In this document: positions 27,912 through 35,695 of the stretch, piece after piece
Numbering within the stretch: position 1 is the stretch's first letter
Layout: the number at the start of each line of letters is the position of its first letter
Assembly (NCBI GenBank): GCA_017469935.1
Contig: JAFUFL010000066.1
Coordinates: 36,330 to 100,329 of the forward strand
Origin: Lachnospiraceae bacterium
GTDB taxonomy: Bacteria > Bacillota > Clostridia > Lachnospirales > Lachnospiraceae
DNA length: 64,000 nucleotides
Reading direction: 5' to 3'
Notes under the pieces: model-generated
Databases searched by the model: none
Told to the model about the DNA's origin: nothing
The model's input: only the letters and a program-made list of their open reading frames with translations
Position numbers and translations under genes: made by a program

Positions 27912-28585
27912 TCTTGCACGATCCTCGTAATAAAAGATCTCCTGTGAATCGGACAGGGCCCGAATTCCCGGATCGCGTCCATGTGCTCCCTGGTCCCGTA
28001 CCCTTTATGCTTCGCGAAGCCGTACTCCGGGTACTTTTCGTCCATCTCCTCCATGATCCTGTCCCTGGTCACCTTGGCCAAAACAGAGGCCGCCGCAATG
28101 GAAATGCACGTGGCGTCTCCCTTGATCACGGGCACCTGCGGGATCCGGATCCCGGGGATCGTCACGGCGTCATTGATGAGTACCGTGGGCGGAACCTTCA
28201 GCTGACTGATCGCCAGGCGCATGGCCTCATAAGTCGCCTGCAGAATATTGATCTCATCGATCCGGGCGGAATCCACAAGCCCCACCGACCAGGCGAGTGC
28301 CTCCTCCTTGATCTGATCAAAGAGCATGTCTCTCTTTTTGGCCGATAGTTTCTTGGAGTCATTGAGGTACAGTATGTCGTGGTCCGCGGGCAGAATACAC
28401 GCTCCGGCGGCCACCGGTCCTGCCAGCGGTCCCCTGCCGGCCTCGTCAATGCCGGCGATCACAAGCACGTCCGAGTCCGATACAGATGAGCCAAGAGCTT
28501 CCCTGACAAGCCCGTTCTCGAACTCCCGCATTCCCCTGATCCGTTCTTTCTCCAGTTCCAGTTTGATCTTCTGTTTCTCAGTCAT
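27908..28585 (-). CDS. rnhB: Ribonuclease HII
   Basis: 225 residues from ATG 28585, preceded by GAGGGTGAG and 13 bp after the lepB stop; the longer frame would overlap lepB. The first catalytic Asp-Glu is in IAGIDEAGRGPLAGPV. LNDSKKLSAKKR and AAASVLAKVTRDRIMEEMDEKYPEYGFAKHKGYGT match RNase HII motifs. It cleaves RNA in RNA-DNA hybrids and excises misincorporated ribonucleotides. The first 30 residues form a charged helix before the core. Confidence 0.95.
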   Translation of the reverse strand: MTEKQKIKLELEKERIRGMREFENGLVREALGSSVSDSDVLVIAGIDEAGRGPLAGPVAAGACILPADHDILYLNDSKKLSAKKRDMLFDQIKEEALAWSVGLVDSARIDEINILQATYEAMRLAISQLKVPPTVLINDAVTIPGIRIPQVPVIKGDATCISIAAASVLAKVTRDRIMEEMDEKYPEYGFAKHKGYGTREHMDAIREFGPCPIHRRSFITRIVQE

Positions 28586-28598
28586 CTCACCCTCGCTG

Positions 28599-29150
28599 TC
28601 ACTTATCCGTAAGCAGCCCGAACTGGTCAAACGGATACAGGCGCAGCCACGCTCTTCCTATGATAATGGACCGCGGCACATTTCCGACCTCGTTGTAGCG
28701 GCTGTCCAGGCTGACCTCTCTGTTGTCTCCAAGGACAAAATATTCATCGTCCCCGAGCACGATCTGCCCGGTGCGCTCCTGCGGCCGCGTCTCGCCGTAC
28801 CCGTAATTTTCTTCGAGAGCCTTCCCGTCAATCAGGATCGTGCCGTCATCGGCGATCTCTACGGTCTCTCCGGGCATTCCGATGATCCTTTTTATGTAGT
28901 ACTCACCGGCCGGTCCATGGGGAAAGACGACGATTTCAAATCGCTTCGGCTCCCGGAAGCGGTACGTGATCTTGTCCGTGATCAGCTGGTTTCCGTCCTC
29001 CAGCGTCGGCACCATGGAAGTTCCGATGACCTCCGTCCGCTGTCCGACATACCGCACAATGAGAAAAGAGAGAAGAAGTACGGCCGCGATATAAAGAATA
29101 TTCGAGATGATCTCCTTTATCTTCCCGTTTTTGTTCTCATTTTCTTTCAC
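28599..29150 (-). CDS. lepB: Signal peptidase I
   Basis: 183 residues. One N-terminal membrane segment (about 15-35). The catalytic serine is in VIGTSMVPTL and the catalytic lysine in YYIKRIIGMPGE. Box E reads LGDNREVSLDSRYNEVG, close to the usual GDNRxxSxDSR. It cleaves Sec and Tat signal peptides on the outer face of the membrane. It overlaps the rbgA 3' end by 14 bp. Part of the conserved rplS-rbgA-lepB-rnhB block. Confidence 0.95.
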   Translation of the reverse strand: MKENENKNGKIKEIISNILYIAAVLLLSFLIVRYVGQRTEVIGTSMVPTLEDGNQLITDKITYRFREPKRFEIVVFPHGPAGEYYIKRIIGMPGETVEIADDGTILIDGKALEENYGYGETRPQERTGQIVLGDDEYFVLGDNREVSLDSRYNEVGNVPRSIIIGRAWLRLYPFDQFGLLTDK

Positions 29151-30021
29151 TTTCGTCCCCTCCCTGCGGCGGCATTTCCAGCGAGATCCTTCCGGTCTTT
29201 CCGTTTCGGAAATCGTCCAGGACCAGCTTGGAAGCTCTCTGGTAGTCCGCTTCTCCGCCGGCCTTCAAGAGGTTGCGCGCCAGCGCGATCTTCGTCAAAA
29301 GCTGTGCGTTGTCCATGGGAAGCTCCCAGGTCTCACCCTCCGGCGCATACCGGCCGGTCAGCAGAGACGGGTACTCGCGCTGCAAAAAATTGAGCAGTTC
29401 CAGGGACAGCTCCTGCTCCTCCAGAAGTTCCTGGCGGATGGCTCCCGTCAGCGCCAGGTTGACGCCGACCTGCCGGTCCTCGAACTTGGGCCACAGAATG
29501 CCGGGCGTGTCGAGGAGCTCGAGGTTCTTGTTGAGGCGGATCCACTGCTTGCCGCGCGTCACGCCGGGCTTGTTCCCCGTCTTGGCGCTGGCCTTCCCCG
29601 CGAAGGAATTGATAAATGTGGATTTGCCCACATTGGGGATCCCCACGACCATGGCCCTGAGAGGACGTCCGACTATGCCTCTGCGCTTGTCCCTCTCTCT
29701 TTTGGCAGCACACGCCTTTTCCACGTACGCCTTGATCTTTTCGTTTGCTTTTCGGGTCCGCGCGTCCATGGCGATCACCATGAAGCCCTTGTCCTCGAAA
29801 TATTTCTGGAACAGAGCGGTCCTTGCGGGATCCGCCATGTCTGCCTTGGTCATCAGAAGGATTCGGGCTTTGTTTCCGCACAGCGAGTCTATGTCCGGAT
29901 TGCGGCTGCTCAGCGGGATCCTCGCGTCAGCGAGCTCGATCACCAGATCGACAAGTCCGATATTTTCCTGCATCATCCTGCGGGCCTTTGTCATATGCCC
30001 CGGATACCACTGATAATCCAT
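29137..30021 (-). CDS. rbgA: Ribosome biogenesis GTPase RbgA (YlqF)
   Basis: 294 residues. Circularly permuted GTPase with G-motif order G4-G5-G1-G2-G3: MTKAD near residue 60, then GIPNVGKSTFINSFAG, then DTPGILWP. The N-terminal YPGHMTKARRMMQEN is typical. It is needed for late 50S assembly in Bacillus. An imperfect copy of the dispersed element lies between it and rplS. Confidence 0.95.
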   Translation of the reverse strand: MDYQWYPGHMTKARRMMQENIGLVDLVIELADARIPLSSRNPDIDSLCGNKARILLMTKADMADPARTALFQKYFEDKGFMVIAMDARTRKANEKIKAYVEKACAAKRERDKRRGIVGRPLRAMVVGIPNVGKSTFINSFAGKASAKTGNKPGVTRGKQWIRLNKNLELLDTPGILWPKFEDRQVGVNLALTGAIRQELLEEQELSLELLNFLQREYPSLLTGRYAPEGETWELPMDNAQLLTKIALARNLLKAGGEADYQRASKLVLDDFRNGKTGRISLEMPPQGGDESERK

Positions 30022-30052
30022 CCGGTGTCCTCCTTTTCTTAATTTCCATAAT

Positions 30053-30119
30053 ACTCAAAAACGTTCCGGCGCGCGAGCTCGCCGCCCCTTATTTTGAGTT
30101 TTTTCCAAGGTGCTGAATG
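30053..30119. repeat. Dispersed intergenic element, right-hand part (copy C)
   Basis: ACTCAAAA / TTTTGAGT stem (30053-30060 with 30082-30089) around ACGTTCCGGCGCGCGAGC...CTTAT, then TTTTTCC and GGTGCTGAAT at the right end. The outer left half is absent. Compared with copies B and D, the paired positions differ on both sides of the stem so that pairing is kept. Confidence 0.75.
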
Positions 30120-30124
30120 AATAA

Positions 30125-30156
30125 CAAAATGCCGCACTGCTTTCACAGCGCGGCAT
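30125..30156 (-). terminator. Terminator after rplS
   Basis: Stem ATGCCGCGCTG / CAGTGCGGCAT on the minus strand (one G-U), 6-nt loop, followed by TTTTGTT. It ends the rplS transcript before the dispersed element and rbgA. Confidence 0.8.
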
Positions 30157-30178
30157 ACCATAAATCTCGCTTTAATGA

Positions 30179-30532
30179 TCAGCGGTCGTTCAGAGCCTTT
30201 ACCTTGGCCTTCTTGCCGCTCAGGCTGCGGAGGTAGTTGAGCTTCGCTCTTCTGACCTTACCACGTCTCACAACGTCAACCTTCTCGACGTTGGGGCTGT
30301 GCAGAGGCCATGTCTTCTCAACACCGATTCCGCTGGATTCCTTGCGGACAGTGAAAGTGGTTCTGGGGCCGCCGCCCTGGATCTTGAGAACTGTACCCTC
30401 GAAGATCTGGATTCTCTCGCGGTTACCCTCTTTGATTCTGTTGTGTACACGTACTGTGTCACCGACGCTGAACTGAGGAGCATTCTCCTTCAGCTGTTCT
30501 TTTTCGAGTTCTTTGATGATTTCGTAGTTCAT
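30179..30532 (-). CDS. rplS: 50S ribosomal protein L19
   Basis: 117 residues from ATG 30532 (AAGGAG upstream). [37 protein letters not shown] and the C-terminal [24 protein letters not shown] are characteristic. L19 sits at the 30S-50S interface. It has its own promoter and a leader of about 100 nt. Confidence 0.98.
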   Translation of the reverse strand: MNYEIIKELEKEQLKENAPQFSVGDTVRVHNRIKEGNRERIQIFEGTVLKIQGGGPRTTFTVRKESSGIGVEKTWPLHSPNVEKVDVVRRGKVRRAKLNYLRSLSGKKAKVKALNDR

Positions 30533-30632
30533 TTTTAATCTCCTTATACTGGGGACGTTCTTGCCGTTATGCACCGCCTTACGGGCCGCAGCAGAGGACC
30601 GTCTACGATTTTGGACATGTTGTCAACGCAAC
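30533..30632 (-). promoter_or_regulatory. 5' leader of rplS, possible L19-type leader RNA
   Basis: About 100 nt between the predicted transcription start and the rplS ATG. It contains an ATGTTG/CAACAT hairpin near 30614-30631 and a GC-rich stem-prone segment further on. Firmicute rplS genes often carry an autoregulatory leader. I infer this from position and structure potential only, not from a consensus match. Confidence 0.35.
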
Positions 30633-30638
30633 ATTAGT

Positions 30639-30667
30639 ACTTTACCACAAGGAAAGCAGATATGCAA
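30639..30667 (-). promoter_or_regulatory. Promoter of rplS
   Basis: -35 TTGCAT (30667-30662), 17-bp spacer, -10 TAAAGT (30644-30639) with the extended TGG just before it. It lies in the trmD-rplS gap and reaches the trmD stop region. Confidence 0.6.
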
Positions 30668-30670
30668 GCC

Positions 30671-31405
30671 CTAATGTCCGCCCTTTCGCTTTCCTTTTTT
30701 CTCTGCCTCCGGATGCTCTTCCATGTATTTCTCATACAGATCCGGCCTTCTCTCTTTTGTCCTCTTAAGGGACTGCTCCCTCCGCCACTGGTCCACTTTG
30801 GCGTGGTCTCCCGACAGAAGGACGGCGGGAACCGCCTTGTCCCTCCATACCTCGGGGCGCGAATACTGCGGGTACTCCAGCAGTCCGTTCATAAAGGAAT
30901 CCGTGTCCGCCGACACGCCGTTCCCGAGCACTCCCGGGATCAGCCTCGAGACCGTGTCGATGACGACCATGGCCGGCAGCTCACCGCCTGTCAAAACATA
31001 GTCCCCGATCGAGATCTCGTCCGTCACGACTTCCTCGAGCACCCTCTCGTCGATGCCCTCGTAGTGGCCGCAGAGAATGATCAGGTTCTCCTCCTGCGCC
31101 AGCTCCTTGGCTTTCTCCTGGGTGAAAATACTGCCCTGCGGCGTCATGTAGACAACTCTCGCCGGTTTCTCAAGGCCGCTCTGCACCGCCATGCAGGCAT
31201 CATAGACAGGCTGCGCCTGCATCAGCATGCCGGCTCCGCCGCCGTACGTGTAATCGTCCACTTTTTTGTGCTTATTCGCGGCATAGTCCCGAATGTTGAC
31301 CGCACTCAGACTTACGAGCCCCTTCTGCATCGCCCTTCCGGTTATGCTCGTGCTCAGTCCCTGCTCGATCATCTCCGGAAACAGCGTCAAAACATAGAAA
31401 TTCAT
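30671..31405 (-). CDS. trmD: tRNA (guanine-N1)-methyltransferase
   Basis: 244 residues. SPOUT-fold methyltransferase making m1G37. The trefoil-knot SAM site is visible as [33 protein letters not shown] and [23 protein letters not shown] is also typical. The start codon shares one base with the rimM stop. The C-terminus is extended by a basic tail. Confidence 0.97.
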   Translation of the reverse strand: MNFYVLTLFPEMIEQGLSTSITGRAMQKGLVSLSAVNIRDYAANKHKKVDDYTYGGGAGMLMQAQPVYDACMAVQSGLEKPARVVYMTPQGSIFTQEKAKELAQEENLIILCGHYEGIDERVLEEVVTDEISIGDYVLTGGELPAMVVIDTVSRLIPGVLGNGVSADTDSFMNGLLEYPQYSRPEVWRDKAVPAVLLSGDHAKVDQWRREQSLKRTKERRPDLYEKYMEEHPEAEKKGKRKGGH

Positions 31406-31917
31406 CAGAGATTCTCCAGTCCGGGAAGAAGGTGGACCTTCATCGTTCCCTCTTCAAGATTTACATCGAGGATACATTCCGGGATCGCCGGGATCAGAAT
31501 ACTCTTTCCGCTCTCGCTCCGGACGTCATAGACATTGTTGGCTCCAGTCTCGATCACGTCCTTGATCTCGCCCAGCTCCCTTCCGTCATCCGCAGTGACC
31601 TTGAGTCCCAGAAGATCCGGGATAAAATATTCCCCTTCCTCCAGTTCGATCGCGTCCTCTCTGGGGATCAGGAGCTCCGCTCCCTTGAGTCTCTCCACAT
31701 CTTCGATCCTGTCCATCTCTTCAAAGCCCAGGATCACGAATTTTTTGAAGAATTTGACGCTTCGGATCTTAAGTGTCCTCTCCTCGCGTCCCGTATCCAT
31801 TATGACCTGCTTCAGGTCCAGAAATCTCCTCGGCTCGTCGGTCGTGGGGAAGACCTTGACCTCGCCGCGAAGTCCGTGTGTGCCGGCGATCACGCCTACT
31901 CTGAATCTTTCTACCAT
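31405..31917 (-). CDS. rimM: Ribosome maturation factor RimM
   Basis: 170 residues from ATG 31917 (AAAGGAT upstream); the longer frame upstream is not conserved. N-terminal beta-barrel [28 protein letters not shown] and PRC-barrel [37 protein letters not shown]. It assists assembly of the 30S head with S19. The upstream 150 bp contain an apparent terminator hairpin and 17-bp repeats, so rimM-trmD may be partly uncoupled from rpsP-khpA. Confidence 0.96.
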   Translation of the reverse strand: MVERFRVGVIAGTHGLRGEVKVFPTTDEPRRFLDLKQVIMDTGREERTLKIRSVKFFKKFVILGFEEMDRIEDVERLKGAELLIPREDAIELEEGEYFIPDLLGLKVTADDGRELGEIKDVIETGANNVYDVRSESGKSILIPAIPECILDVNLEEGTMKVHLLPGLENL

Positions 31918-32003
31918 TTTAATCCTTTTCACGAAAACCCTGCCCTGCACAGGGAATAGTCCCTTTGCGGTATAATTCCTTTTGCGGCAGAGTCCCTTTT
32001 CGA

Positions 32004-32035
32004 CAAAAGAAGCGGCAGCGAGTACCCGCTGCCGC
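32004..32035 (-). terminator. Operon-internal hairpin between khpA and rimM
   Basis: Perfect 9-bp stem GCGGCAGCG / CGCTGCCGC with 6-nt loop, followed on the minus strand by TTCTTTTG. It is a plausible attenuator. After it come three diverged 17-bp direct repeats (about 31954-32004) of the form CCGCAAAAGG before rimM. Confidence 0.6.
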
Positions 32036-32069
32036 CGCATAATAAGCTTTAAGCTATTCAATCGGCTGC

Positions 32070-32297
32070 TCAGTCGATGTCCACATCCACTCTGATATCC
32101 TCTCTGGAGGCTGCAGCCTTGACGACAGAACGGATCGCTTTAGCGATTCTGCCCTGTTTGCCAATGACTTTGCCCATGTCAGAAGGTGCGACATGAAGCT
32201 GGATCCGGATGTTCTTGCCCTCCTGCGTCTGCGTGACGACAACTTCATCGGGATGATCGACAAGCGCCTTGGCGATCAATTCAACTAATTCTCTCAT
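32070..32297 (-). CDS. khpA: KH-domain RNA-binding protein KhpA (YlqC)
   Basis: 75 residues, a single type II KH domain with the GxxG loop GKQG in MGKVIGKQGRIAKAIRSVVKAAA. KhpA works with KhpB in Gram-positive cell-length control and RNA binding. It lies in its usual place between rpsP and rimM. Confidence 0.93.
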   Translation of the reverse strand: MRELVELIAKALVDHPDEVVVTQTQEGKNIRIQLHVAPSDMGKVIGKQGRIAKAIRSVVKAAASREDIRVDVDID

Positions 32298-32352
32298 AAA
32301 TTTTCCTTCCGACTGTCAGGTCCGAACTTAGCGATCATGCAATCGATCACAA

Positions 32353-32595
32353 TTATTTAACTCCGGCCTGCTTGAACAGCTTCTTAACAACAGTAGTGGG
32401 CTGAGCGCCGTTGGCGATCCACTTCTTAGCTGCTTCCGCATCAACCTTAACCTCTGCGGGATTTGTGTTGGGGTTGTAGGTTCCGATCTCCTCGATCGCT
32501 TTGCCGCTCCTGGGAGTGGATGCCTCAGCTACCACGATCCTGTACATCGGTACCTTCTTCTCACCGATTCTCTTCAATCTGATCTTAACTGCCAT
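32353..32595 (-). CDS. rpsP: 30S ribosomal protein S16
   Basis: 80 residues from ATG 32595 ([23 protein letters not shown]) with AAGGAGG upstream. The longer frame adds an unconserved N-terminus. Part of the ffh-rpsP-khpA-rimM-trmD-rplS block. The 128-bp gap to ffh contains a GTGTCC/GGACAC hairpin and no gene. Confidence 0.98.
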   Translation of the reverse strand: MAVKIRLKRIGEKKVPMYRIVVAEASTPRSGKAIEEIGTYNPNTNPAEVKVDAEAAKKWIANGAQPTTVVKKLFKQAGVK

Positions 32596-32723
32596 GACTT
32601 TGATTTCCTCCTTAAGAAAATGATTGCTTTGTTTGGTGTGTCCTGTGGCCGTCATAGTGCCGGACACGATATTTTGAACAGAATGACTTCTGATTCATAC
32701 TTGTGTTGTGACGGATCGGGAAC

Positions 32724-34136
32724 TCAGAAGGGGAATCCCCCTTTTCCTCCCATGCCGCCCATACCGCCGAATCCTCCCATGCCGCCCATGCCGCCGAAAG
32801 GATTTGCGTTTCTGCGCCTCTTTCCCTTCTTGCCGCCGGCCTGTTTCATCAGCTTGGACATCTGGTTGAACTGCTTGATAAAGCGGTTGACCTCCGCGAT
32901 GTCGTTGCCGGAGCCCTTGGCGATCCTGTACTTGCGCTGGGGCGTCAGGAGCTTGGGATTCATGCGCTCTTCCGGGGTCATGCTCAGGACGATCGCCTCC
33001 GTGCGCTTGAGCTGTTTGTCATCGATGACGCTCTCGAGCTGGTCCTTCTTAAGCCCCAGTCCGGGAAGCATTCCCAGGACACTTGAAAGGCCGCCCATTT
33101 TCCTCATCTGCTTGAGGCTGTTGAGGTAATCGTTGAAGTCGAACTTGCCTTTCTTGAGGTGGGAGACCATATCCCGGCTCTCCTGCTCATCCTGCTTGTC
33201 CAGCGTCTGCTGCGCCTTGTCGATGAGAGTGAGCACGTCGCCCATGCCCAGGATTCGTCCCGCCATACGGTCGGGGTAAAACTGTTCGAGGTCTGTCAGC
33301 TTCTCGCCCATACCTACGTACAGAATGGGCTTGCCTGTGACCGCCTTGATCGACAGCGCCGCACCGCCTCGGGTGTCGCCGTCCATCTTGGAAAGGATCA
33401 CGCCGTCCACGCCGACCTTCTCGTCGAAAGTCTTGGCGACGTTGACCGCTTCCTGACCGGTCATGGCGTCAACTACCAGGATGGTCTGGTGTACCGTGAC
33501 TGCCTTCTTGATGTCCTCGAGCTCTTTCATCATCGCCTCGTCGATCTGCAGACGTCCTGCCGTATCGAGGATGACGAGATTTTCTTTGTTCTTAGTCGCG
33601 TGTTCGATCGCTGCCTTGGCAATGTCGGCGGGTTTGTGCCTGTCACCCATGGTGAAGACTTCGACGCCCTGCTTTTCTCCGTTGACCTGCAGCTGTTTAA
33701 TAGCTGCCGGGCGGTAGATGTCGAGTGCGACCAGAAGGGGCTTCTTGCCTTTCTGCTTAAACTTGCCGGCGATCTTGGCGGCCGTCGTGGTCTTACCTGC
33801 ACCTTGCAGACCGACCATCATGACGACTGTCATCTGTTTGCCGGGCTGCAGCTCGAGCTCCGTGGTCTCGCTTCCCATCAGCTCGGTCATCTCTTCGTTT
33901 ACGATCTTGATGACCATCTGTGCGGGATTGAGGCCGCTCATGACCTCTTCGCCGACTGCCCTCTCCTGTACGGAGTTAACAAACTGTTTGACAACCTTGA
34001 AGTTTACATCCGCTTCAAGAAGCGCCATCTTGACTTCGCGCATGGCGGCCTTGACATCGCTCTCGGTGAGCTTACCCTTGCCGCTCAGTTTGCTGAATAT
34101 GCTGTTTAGCTTTTCTGTTAAGCTGTCAAATGCCAT
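32724..34136 (-). CDS. ffh: Signal recognition particle GTPase Ffh
   Basis: 470 residues. N domain, G domain (GLQGAGKTTTAAKIA, DTAGRLQID, SKMDGDTRGGAALS) and the Met-rich M domain that holds the signal peptide and SRP RNA. The C-terminus is a glycine-methionine tail of repeated GGM units after a basic KKGKRRR segment. It targets nascent membrane proteins to FtsY, encoded at 37111-38025. The upstream ylxM gene is the standard partner. Confidence 0.97.
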   Translation of the reverse strand: MAFDSLTEKLNSIFSKLSGKGKLTESDVKAAMREVKMALLEADVNFKVVKQFVNSVQERAVGEEVMSGLNPAQMVIKIVNEEMTELMGSETTELELQPGKQMTVVMMVGLQGAGKTTTAAKIAGKFKQKGKKPLLVALDIYRPAAIKQLQVNGEKQGVEVFTMGDRHKPADIAKAAIEHATKNKENLVILDTAGRLQIDEAMMKELEDIKKAVTVHQTILVVDAMTGQEAVNVAKTFDEKVGVDGVILSKMDGDTRGGAALSIKAVTGKPILYVGMGEKLTDLEQFYPDRMAGRILGMGDVLTLIDKAQQTLDKQDEQESRDMVSHLKKGKFDFNDYLNSLKQMRKMGGLSSVLGMLPGLGLKKDQLESVIDDKQLKRTEAIVLSMTPEERMNPKLLTPQRKYRIAKGSGNDIAEVNRFIKQFNQMSKLMKQAGGKKGKRRRNANPFGGMGGMGGFGGMGGMGGKGGFPF

Positions 34137-34178
34137 ATAGACGTTCCTTTTTGTGGTGTGCGCAGCCGCTGGGTCTGA

Positions 34179-34523
34179 TCAGGATTCCAGATCCGAACAG
34201 ATTTCTTCCGCAATTCCCAGCAGTACGGACGCCTGCGTCCGGGGAATCTCTCCCGAAGAAGCCATCGTCCGCAATTTCTCGGCGGATTCCCTGATCCTGC
34301 CAAAACGCCTGATCATTCCGAGCTTCTTCTCGTACTCCCGCATGATCGCTGTACATCTTCTCACAAGATCATGCACCGCCTGCTTGCTGACGCCTTCCGC
34401 CTCAGCGACTTCATTCAATGATAAATTGTCATAGACGACCTTCTCGTAGATCTTCTGCTGATGCCCGGTGAGAAGCGAGCCGTAAAAGTCATACAGAAGG
34501 CCCTGTTCAACGATCTTTTCCAT
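34179..34523 (-). CDS. ylxM: YlxM/p13-like helix-turn-helix protein
   Basis: 114 residues from ATG 34523. LYDFYGSLLTGHQQKIYEKVVYDNLSLNEVAEAEGVSKQAVHDLVRRC is the sigma-factor-like helix-turn-helix of the YlxM family, reported in streptococci to modulate SRP. The start codon lies only 10 nt after a TAATAT -10 box, so the message would have almost no leader. The family alignment favours this start over a downstream one. Confidence 0.9.
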   Translation of the reverse strand: MEKIVEQGLLYDFYGSLLTGHQQKIYEKVVYDNLSLNEVAEAEGVSKQAVHDLVRRCTAIMREYEKKLGMIRRFGRIRESAEKLRTMASSGEIPRTQASVLLGIAEEICSDLES

Positions 34524-34533
34524 CACCTGACCT

Positions 34534-34562
34534 ATATTACATTCACGGCGGGCAGGTGTCAA
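34534..34562 (-). promoter_or_regulatory. Promoter of ylxM-ffh
   Basis: -35 TTGACA (34562-34557), 17-bp spacer, -10 TAATAT (34539-34534). The predicted start of transcription falls about 4 nt before the ylxM ATG. Confidence 0.82.
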
Positions 34563-34586
34563 GTGTTTTTTCTTTACCCCGTGAAT

Positions 34587-35636
34587 TCATTCACTCACAC
34601 TAACACTCAAATCCAGCGCCACATCCCCTTCAATGCCGCTCACAGTTCCCTTCACACTGTACTGCCAGCACCTGAAATTATACGGGAAATACAGATAATC
34701 CCCGTAATCCGCGATCCACTTGTCGAATGTCTCCAGTTCATTCATATTAAGGAGCATATGAAATCCGGCTGTATTCGAGTAGATCACGGGCTGATACCCG
34801 GCCTTTTGGACCGTGCTGCAGAAAGCCTTGACGCCCTGCGTCCATTCTTCTCTGGTGTGGCCGCTGAGCGAGCTCGAGTTGTCGGGGATCTGCACGCGCA
34901 CCGCAATGGGCGCCCCCATCTCCTGCTGCGTCATTCCCAGATGCTCCAGGACAAAATTCGCGATCTTCTCCGCGTCTTCTTCCCCGGCCGCGTCCAGGTC
35001 CACATAGCACCCGGTCCGGATCCCGACGGATTTGGCGCCGCTCATGTTCTCTTCGAACATCTCGTCCGCCTCCAGTTCTCCGTCACCGTTTCGGACTGCA
35101 GCCCGGATCATGGCGAACGCGATCCTGTCCTCGGAGACTTTCTCCCAGTCAATCTCCCCGTTAAGGGAGGAGACATCGATGCCTCTGTTTACTTTGACCC
35201 CGGGATTATCTCCGATGTATTCCATCCCTCCGTCCGTGGTGAGCTTGAAATCCGTCGCGGAAAAAGGATTCTTCTGCAGATTTCTGTCAACGGGATAAAA
35301 ATAGTACCGCCCCTCCCACATGACTACCAGATCGCCCGGGAACAGGTCGCGGAGCATGGAGATCGTACTGTTGCCCGACTCAAAGGAGGACTGTATATCG
35401 AGAAGGATCCGATTGCGTTCCTGTTCGGAAGCTTCATATTTAATCTTCTCGATCTGTCCGTCCGTGTAGACCGTCCCCTCGATCCTGGTCTCGTTTCGCA
35501 GCCTTTCAAGGCGCACAAACAGGATTACCGTCATGGCCAGGGAGGCCATCGTGATCAGGCACATAAAAAGGATGTTCAAAAAATAGAACACCTTTCTGTG
35601 GTTCGAATTGTTTTTATCAGTTTCCCTTTTTTCCAT
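34587..35636 (-). CDS. Membrane-anchored GH25 (lysozyme)-like protein, catalytic pair lost
   Basis: 349 residues. Short cytoplasmic N-terminus, one membrane segment (about 17-41), a coiled stalk, then a GH25-like barrel from about residue 150: RGIDVSSLNGEIDW, FAMIRAA, VIYSNTAGF, FDKWIADYGDYLYFPYNFRCWQYS. The first GH25 aspartate (D154) is present. The DxE pair, normally in a strand like LDIE, reads VRVQ (R247, Q249), so muramidase activity is doubtful. It could be a wall-binding or scaffold protein. It lies upstream of ylxM on the same strand. Confidence 0.78.
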   Translation of the reverse strand: MEKRETDKNNSNHRKVFYFLNILFMCLITMASLAMTVILFVRLERLRNETRIEGTVYTDGQIEKIKYEASEQERNRILLDIQSSFESGNSTISMLRDLFPGDLVVMWEGRYYFYPVDRNLQKNPFSATDFKLTTDGGMEYIGDNPGVKVNRGIDVSSLNGEIDWEKVSEDRIAFAMIRAAVRNGDGELEADEMFEENMSGAKSVGIRTGCYVDLDAAGEEDAEKIANFVLEHLGMTQQEMGAPIAVRVQIPDNSSSLSGHTREEWTQGVKAFCSTVQKAGYQPVIYSNTAGFHMLLNMNELETFDKWIADYGDYLYFPYNFRCWQYSVKGTVSGIEGDVALDLSVSVSE

Positions 35637-35695
35637 TACAATACTCCAGGAAATCTATCCGAACGATGCAGGAATATCCCTGTAAAACCTTTCCG

